From Tubiluchus corallicola (Eukaryota > Priapulida > Priapulimorpha > Priapulimorphida > Tubiluchidae): a DNA stretch of 24,208 nucleotides. The stretch is from assembly GCA_030141605.1 (NCBI GenBank), contig JAQGDQ010000420.1, positions 178,501 to 202,708 on the forward strand. Reading direction: 5' to 3'. Of the stretch, positions 19,086-24,208 are shown in pieces. Every line of letters starts with the position of its first letter. The stretch's first letter is position 1. Both the position numbers and the translations under genes were made by a program. Under the pieces are notes generated by a model. That model searched no databases, was not told the DNA's origin, and saw nothing but the letters and a program-made list of their open reading frames with translations.

Positions 19086-19714
19086 AAAGAACTTCAGTAA
19101 AGCATCAACTACTGCTGCAGCTGTCATCTCCTTTAAAGGTATAGCTTCTGGAAACCTCGTCGTCAGATCCATAATAGTAAGAAGATACTGATATCCTGAC
19201 TTCAGCATATCCTGGTTTTCGGCAGTGGCCCTACACAGTCAGTTAGGGTTCTGCTGAATGGTTCCTCAAATATTGGAAGTGGATAAAGTGGAGCTATGGG
19301 AATTTTATGGTTTGGTTTGCCCACCATTTGGCAAACATGACAAGTTTTACAAAATTGAGAGACATCTTTTCTCAACTTTGGCCGAAAGAAGTGTTGTAAA
19401 ATTTTATCTTGCGTCTTCTTAACACCAGCGTGTCCGGCTAATGGCAATTCATGGGCTATCTTCATTAGTTCTTTGCGGTAGCGTTGTGGTACTACAATTT
19501 GGTGGTGTACACGCCAATCTTCATCTGCAGGAGCATCTGGTGGTCTCCACTTTCTCATGAGTACTTTGGACTGCATGTAGTAGCCTTCTGAAACATTGTC
19601 AATTTCCTCTTGTGACATGACTAGTGAAAAGAGCTTGTTAAGAGAAGGATCATTTGTCTGTGCCTTAATAAGTTCCTCTTGTTTCAGAGATAATGTTGGT
19701 GAATTTTTAACCAT
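19086..19714 (-). pseudogene. Integrase N-terminal part of the LTR element
   Basis: It has the HHCC zinc domain (HELPLAGHAGVKKT, then CKTCHVCQ) followed by a DCVGPLPKT block holding the first acidic residue of the catalytic core. The frame breaks near 19195-19205; core sequence continues in another frame as YLLTIMDLTTRFPEAIPL to about 19086, where the deletion junction lies. The second Asp and the Glu are missing. Another frameshift separates it from protease near 19760-19790. Confidence 0.8.
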
Positions 19715-19734
19715 CTGTTCGGCAAACGTGTGGC

Positions 19735-20244
19735 TTAGCTTAAAGCCATCGAACCACTTTGGTTCTCTCTTGAGAAGGTAGACGGTGGTGAACTATCTTT
19801 GTCATCCACTTGTTCTGAGCTGCTATCTTTGTTAGTCTGAGCCTGTGATCTTGTTACAACACAAGCAGGAAAAATTCCAGGATGCATTTCTTCAAGAATT
19901 TCAGTTTCCGCACCCATTTTTGGCTCAGGAGTGACAATAGGTGTAGCGGTTATAACCTCATCCCCAGCAACATCATTGCCAAGTAATAGGGACACTCCAT
20001 CTACTGGAATGTGAGAAACAATTCCTACTGTCACGGGACCTTTAACATAGTCCGAATTCAAGTTGATTCTGTGAAGTGGTACATCTATATATCCTCCTTC
20101 AATACCTTGAATTACAGCGCTAGCGTTTGTATAAGAAGTTTCATCAAGAGGGATTACACCCTGTAATAATAGTGACTGAGCAGCTCCTGTGTCTCGTAAA
20201 ATTGTAACAGGTTTAATTGTGTCCACAGACGACACTGGCGACAC
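19735..20244 (-). pseudogene. Aspartic protease region of the LTR element
   Basis: VTILRDTGAAQSLLL contains the DTG active-site triplet of retroviral-type proteases. VSLLLGNDVAG matches the later LLG-x-D block. It continues in frame upstream with the CCHC-containing region (to about 20390) and ends in a Ser-rich linker with VTRSQAQ. Confidence 0.8.
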
Positions 20245-20350
20245 TTTGCCTGACGATAGAAAACTGCTATAGGTACTTTCTTTTGAAGAGTTGTGGGCAA
20301 AAGCAACTGGAGAGCCGGCTCGCTGCTTTTGTCGTAAGAGAATCCGACAC

Positions 20351-20813
20351 TCTGATTTGAGATGCCCTTTCTTGCGGCAATATGCACATGTAGGCCCATC
20401 ACGTTCATAGCCTCCTCCCGATGCATCTTTATTATCTTGGTGGCGGCCTCCTTTAGAGCTTACAGTTTCCGAATGAGCAGTTTTTTCTTTTTCTAGAAAT
20501 TTGAAGCAGTTTGTTTTAACATGACCTTTTTGTTACAATAGGTGCACTGTACAGATTTAAAATTAGCTTTATTTGCTAATTCATAATCATCTGCCATAAC
20601 AGCTGCGTTTTGCAAAGAGTCTACCTGTTGATTCTCCAAATGCGTTTTGATCTGCATAGGGATACTGCTTTTAAAATCTTCCAGTAAAACCATTTGTCTT
20701 AGTTTTTGATAAGATTCCCCAACGTTTAATGAACGACACCATCTGTCTAACATAACTTCTTTATCTCTTGCAAACTCGACATAAGTTTGATTTGATCCTT
20801 TCCGACTGTTCCT
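20351..20813 (-). pseudogene. Gag with SCAN-like domain and two CCHC knuckles
   Basis: The frame from about 20813 to 20493 reads LDRWCRSLNVGESYQKL and further helix-rich sequence similar to the SCAN-like capsid dimer region of such elements. The first knuckle (CTYCNKK...) is broken by what looks like a one-base loss near 20535; the second, CAYCRKKGHLKSEC at about 20390-20351, is intact. The start codon and N-terminus are deleted. Confidence 0.7.
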
Positions 20814-20818
20814 AAATC

Positions 20819-21028
20819 ATTGGTTACACAAAACATGGTGAATAAACGGAGATGCATTTGCGACATTACTTCATTTTTATTGCCAGTAAACACAAATTAA
20901 CAAAAACAAAACATCAGGGCTGTCAACCTGAGCAGCCGCCATTATTTCCACCTCAATAACAACTCTCACTAACTAGGTCAAAAGCAAGTACAGAACACAG
21001 GTGAGAAGCCAACCTGGCGCTTAAATTA
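20819..21028 (-). repeat. Truncated 5' LTR of the Gmr1-like element
   Basis: It shares ATTGGTTACAC through GGCGCTTAAATTA with the 3' LTR. It lacks the outer TGTTATGACC end and the inner 14 bp, so no primer-binding site or leader remains. Gag coding sequence abuts it directly. Confidence 0.85.
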
Positions 21029-21289
21029 TTAAATTATATATATATTAAACAAGATAATGAAGGGCGACCTAAGAAATTGTGGCTTATGGCAGGCCATTAA
21101 AAGTTACTGCTTGTTCCAGGCAAACATCACACAGTTGTGACCAAAGTTCTTATTTTAGAGTTATATAGTTATAAATAGACATTTAAAATAAACTTGATTT
21201 AAAGATGGATGCAGATTTTAATAACGTAACATGGAATATTACTGTATATGAGGGGGCATGATATTTAATTGAGAATTTCCTTACTTCTT

Positions 21290-21543
21290 AGTACATTGAA
21301 TGAAATTATAATTTTTCTTTGTCTAGTTTTGTAAGAGTGAAATTCAGAATTTCGAACGATTTAGCCAGAAAACAGTTTTGGTAAAAGATTATTAAGATAT
21401 TTGTACATGAAAGTTGCAGTTTGAACGTTATTTATATCCACATTGCGTAATTGTTTTAGTGATTCGAAAAGGGGCGTCGTGTGGTCAGTATGTCCAGGAC
21501 TGGTTGCTTTTGACAATGACAATGCAAAAGCCCTAAAAATCAC
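21290..21543 (-). pseudogene. LINE reverse-transcriptase C-terminal fragment, minus strand
   Basis: The minus-strand frame reads GHTDHTTPLFESLKQL, then TATFMYKYLNNLLPKLF, then after a frameshift EFHSYKTRQRK. This matches the region after the reverse-transcriptase domain in CR1/L2/Jockey-type LINE proteins (PLF...L...FMYK, HSYxTRQ). It is 5'-truncated and broken. Confidence 0.6.
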
Positions 21544-21644
21544 GTGTAATCATAGTTTTTTCCGACTTTTTTACATAATAGCAGACATAAAGCGTAAATT
21601 ACTATACAGAATATCTATAGTCAGAAGTAATTTGAAGGGTTTAA

Positions 21645-21730
21645 CCCTCCCCCCCCCATCCACACATACATAAACCAACACACATATACACACAAGCACG
21701 CCCACCACACACGCACGCACGCACGCCGAC
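21645..21730. repeat. C9 run followed by CA/CACG-rich microsatellite
   Basis: A run of nine Cs near 21650, then ACACACATA and CGCACGCACGCACG words. Confidence 0.85.
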
Positions 21731-21779
21731 TATTGCGCGTCTGGCAGTGAAGAAAGACTGAAGTAAAAAAAACATTAAA

Positions 21780-22290
21780 CTAAAACACTTCAAAAAAGAA
21801 AGAAAGAAAGAGAAAGAAGGCACAGAAAGAAGAAGGAAATGCAACACAAGTCTCCTGCACTTCAAGAAAAGAAAGCAAGAAATAGAAAGAAGACACAGAA
21901 AGAAAAAGGAAATCCAACACAAGTCTTTCACACTTCAAGAAATGAAAGAAAGAAATAGAAAGAAGACACAGAAAGAAAAAGGAAATCCAACATAAGTCTC
22001 TCACACTTCAAGAAATGAAAGAAAGAAATAGAAAGAAGACACAGAAAGAAAAAGGAAATCCAACATAAGTTTCTCACACTTAAAGAAATGAAAGAAAGAA
22101 GTAGAAAGAAGACACGGCAAGAAAAAGGAAATCCAACACAAGTCTCTCGCACTACAAGAAAAGAAAGAAGAAATAGAAAGAGGACACAGAAAGAAAAAGG
22201 AAATCCAGCACAAGTCTCTCATACTTCAAGAAAAGAAAGAAAGAAAGAGAAAGAAGATACAGAAAGAAGAAGGAAATCCAACACAATTCT
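21780..22290. repeat. 73-bp purine-rich minisatellite (about 7 copies)
   Basis: The word GAAATCCAACA or a variant recurs at 21836, 21909, 21982, 22055, 22128, 22200 and 22273, a period of 73 (once 72). Each unit also holds AAGTCTCTCACACTTCAAGA and GAAAGAAGACACAGAAAG. Because 73 is not a multiple of three, the repeat gives staggered open frames on both strands that are not genes. It ends about 40 bp before transporter exon 4. Confidence 0.92.
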
Positions 22291-22327
22291 TTCATGCTTG
22301 AACTCAATCAATTTTTTTATTTTTCAG

Positions 22328-22395
22328 TAACGGGACTCAACATTTGGGGATCAGTTTTATCGATTGGTTTGGTCTGCACTGCCTACACAACTATA
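22328..22395 (+). CDS. SMCT-like SLC5 transporter, coding exon 4
   Basis: A 68-nt exon following ATTTTTCAG, starting in phase 1 and ending in phase 0 at ATA|GTAAGT. It encodes VTGLNIWGSVLSIGL then VCTAYTTI, the fifth membrane segment; VTG-x-x-[IL]WG is shared with SMCT proteins. The next expected exon (the conserved GG[LM]KAV[IV]WTD region) is not found in 22396-24208, so the gene continues past the window. Exons 1-4 give about 182 of an expected roughly 600 residues. Confidence 0.9.
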
Positions 22396-22599
22396 GTAAG
22401 TAATCGTATTACTTATTTACTTATTCTTATGAAAGCGACTGACCACGTGACTCACTGCTCGACCTGCCGAAATTACCCCTTTTAAATGTGATTAATTTTT
22501 TAAACGGTGCAGATAACTAAGAATATATGTCACTTTCTTATAAGGTATATTGAATATATCTTATCGCATTGACTGAGATCATCTGATACTAATACTTTA

Positions 22600-22903
22600 G
22601 TACAGCCTAGAACTAGTCTTGTTTCAGATGGAAATGGTGCTGCCCTCTTGTTTATGGAATGCGCTTCCAGATGAGGTTAAAAATCCCGAAGTATTGCTGT
22701 TTTTAAACAACAAATTAAAACATTTTTTGACGCATTTTAAGTTTTTATTATTCTAATCTGTATCTGTATCTTGTGAATTTTAAATGCTTATACGCCAAAG
22801 AGCATTTATTTATGGATTTTGGCATCAAAATTATTATTATTAATGTTATTATTATTATTATAATTATTGTTGTTATTGTTATTGTCATATTGTTGTTGTT
22901 GTG

Positions 22904-22971
<68 letters not shown>

Positions 22972-22975
22972 TCAC
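22600..22975 (+). mobile_element. 5'-truncated LINE 3' end with ATT-repeat tail
   Basis: From 22643 the frame reads PSCLWNALPDEVKNPE, then a Lys/Phe-rich end to TAA 22754-22756. LWNxLPDEV is the characteristic last block of CR1/L2/Jockey-type LINE proteins. A 3' untranslated part of about 100 bp and an (ATT)n tail follow. It lies in the intron after transporter exon 4, in sense. Confidence 0.65.
22820..22972. repeat. (ATT)n microsatellite
   Basis: Interrupted ATT/GTT repeats becoming a pure ATT run of about 65 bp from 22905. It probably grew from the LINE tail. Confidence 0.9.
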
Positions 22976-23047
22976 TTTCTGTGCCACGCCCCTAGATTCA
23001 CCCCTATAATCTTGCGTAATTGGAACCAAGACAATGTGAAATAAACT

Positions 23048-23659
23048 TATAAAGGTAGACAGAATGATTTTTTATATTCTACCCCATTTTCAAGTCCAGT
23101 AAAAAGTATACATTTTAACTCAATTAATACTGCAAAAGCGTTTCTGATAATTAAATAATAGATTAGAAACTTAATTAACGACGGGTGAGCCCAACTATTG
23201 ATGACATCACAAACTAACATAATTTTCCAGAGGAAGAATATTCCACGAGCGTGTTGCACGTGTTTGCAAAAGGGAAAATTGAAGTACAGTGCTACTGTTA
23301 GAGATTCAGTGTGTCGTACTAAAACTAGACAAGTTTTAAGATACTAGCTGAAATTTCAAATTTACTGCTGTGCTCAAGCATGAGCTGTCGAACGTGTGTA
23401 GTACGTTAGAAACGAACATTTTCTATGAGGTACAGTGCCCGTTTTTTGTGCAACGTGTTTCTGGAGTGCCCGTCTAACTAGAGAATGGCGAAATGCATGT
23501 AACAGTAAAGAACTACTGGCAGGAACGTGAAATTGTGTTTGTGTGGAAATAATTCTTTCACTTATGTCATTTTAGAAAACATTGTATGTTTCCTTTCAAT
23601 ATTTTAAAGAGCAGTTTGTTTTGAGCTGCAGTTCTAGATTGGGTCCGGTTCTGCTTTAA
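23048..23659. mobile_element. MITE-like dispersed repeat, copy B
   Basis: Same-orientation copy of 9408-10032 with scattered substitutions and indels. The outer ends read TTATAAAGG and CTGCTTTAAA, whose inverted similarity (AAAGG-TAGAC, AAAGCAGAAC) is again imperfect. A TTAA is present only at the right end, so the target duplication is degraded or my left boundary is off by a few bases. Confidence 0.6.
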
Positions 23660-23799
23660 ATTATTCGTGGCCAATTTGAAATGGCAAAGAACAAGGAAAA
23701 TGATATATGATATAATCATCAAAACTTTTAAATGATATATCAAAACATTTTACGATAGAAACTCTTAAAAGATCCTTCAAGCACAAGAGTACTTTCCTA

Positions 23800-24208
23800 C
23801 TTACATAAAGCAAAAAATATCGTCTTGAAATTTTAAGTCACTTACATGCTACGGTCTTATTGCACACAGGGCTTGCGTTAGTAGTAACTCTGTATAAAAC
23901 TTGCAAATTTAAACTGCCGCGATCATTGTTAGGCGCAATTATTTTGTTACGATTCTTATTACGGTAAGTCGTTTGAAACAAGTTTAGATAACACTGCAAT
24001 GAAGTTTGAAAAAATAACCACAGCATTTGTAGCGCACTCTTCACTAACTAAAACCTTAAATTACTTTATATTGGCAATAAGATAAGAATGTGTTTCTTGG
24101 TGAGCCAGTGGTGCACACTGGGAAGGCGATGCAGTGACATTTACCACGTATTTTATATTAATAAGAATTTTCCATTCCAATTACATAAGTTTTCTTTCTA
24201 TATTTTAA
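23800..24208 (-). repeat. Dispersed repeat R3, copy 2 (inverted)
   Basis: This is the reverse-complement counterpart of 11070-11460 and may run off the window end. The shared 20-mer GTTATCTAAACTTGTTTCAA is unchanged; other stretches show several small indels. A short open frame on the minus strand here (23838-24044) is only the repeat. Confidence 0.65.

Larger units (their letters stand above)
18412..19086 (-). repeat. Possible tRNA-like remnant near 18420-18500, minus strand
   Basis: On the minus strand GTCACGGGTTCAAATACACG (about 18425-18444) carries a B-box-like GGGTTCAAATAC. No convincing A box or stems accompany it. It lies just outside the left end of the LTR element. It is weakly supported, and the start and end given here bound the search area rather than the site. 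Confidence 0.12.
18565..21028 (-). mobile_element. Deleted Ty3/gypsy LTR element with copia-like domain order (Gmr1-like)
   Basis: On the minus strand the order is: truncated 5' LTR (20819-21028), gag (to about 20493), CCHC knuckles, protease (about 20244-19735), integrase N-terminal zinc domain and start of core (19714 to about 19086), a C-terminal RNase H piece (about 19083-18857), a polypurine tract, and the 3' LTR (18565-18811). Integrase upstream of RNase H, with RNase H next to the 3' LTR, is the arrangement described for Gmr1-like Ty3/gypsy elements. The rest of integrase, reverse transcriptase and most of RNase H are absent. Several frameshifts are present, so it cannot move itself. 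It lies in transporter intron 3 in antisense. Confidence 0.8.

Noticed and set aside
18541-21060. Target-site duplication around the Gmr1-like element
   Set aside because: The 5' LTR end is deleted and both flanks are AT-repeat-like, so any apparent 5-bp match is meaningless.
21641-22330. Overlapping Phe/Leu-rich minus-strand frames resembling small membrane proteins
   Set aside because: They are staggered readings of the 73-bp minisatellite in three frames.
16780-24208. CRISPR-like or regularly spaced repeats
   Set aside because: All periodic blocks are head-to-tail microsatellites or minisatellites without unique spacers, in animal-type DNA.

Overview
The window reads as intron- and repeat-rich nuclear DNA of an animal, most likely a marine invertebrate. 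It is AT-rich, its splice sites are GT-AG, and it has TTAGGG-type (CCCTAA) interstitial repeats, MITEs, LINE 3' ends, LTR elements and a 5S rRNA-headed SINE. The phylum cannot be fixed from the sequence. Almost none of the longest open frames are genes; the real coding sequence is in short exons.

Two host-type transcription units can be reconstructed, both on the + strand. (1) 393-5513: a multi-exon, transposase-like gene of at least eight exons. It has a Ser/Pro-rich N-terminal part, a zinc-binding CxxC...CHxGH module and a DDE/RNase-H-like core with a DSPGH block, a TDRH block and a DMWH motif. All recognised splice sites are intact, but it carries one in-frame stop and about five frameshifts, so it is a decayed gene. 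(2) 14515 to beyond the window end: the first four coding exons of an SLC5-family sodium-coupled solute transporter closest to the SMCT group (SLC5A8/SLC5A12). These exons are clean and in phase, and their introns hold most of the repeats in the right half of the window.

Mobile DNA. A Tc1/mariner (pogo-like) MITE (1766-2258, TA target) and a 5S rRNA-derived SINE (2370-2923, flanked by a perfect 10-bp direct repeat) lie in one intron of gene 1. A 1.45-kb unit is tandemly repeated about 2.1 times at 5759-8895; each full copy carries a tRNA-like promoter block and a minus-strand exon-like segment. A two-copy MITE-like family sits at 9408-10032 and 23048-23659, and another dispersed repeat occurs inverted at about 11070-11460 and 23800-24208. 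A solo LTR is at 11550-11834. A deleted minus-strand Ty3/gypsy element at 18565-21028 has the order gag, protease, integrase, RNase H, LTR. That is the copia-like order of Gmr1-like elements, with a large internal deletion. LINE 3' fragments are at about 17990-18360, 21290-21543 (minus) and 22600-22975.

Simple and satellite DNA: degenerate telomere-like array (16440-16770), CAT-rich block with a 96-bp superperiod (17200-17645), 73-bp purine-rich minisatellite (21780-22290), (ATT)n (22900-22970), and short tandem duplications of 92 and 103 bp. No CRISPR, operon or bacterial feature is present. The most unusual items are the multi-exon transposase-like gene, the 5S-SINE with its target-site duplication, the tandem unit carrying a conserved cryptic exon, and the INT-before-RNase H element.
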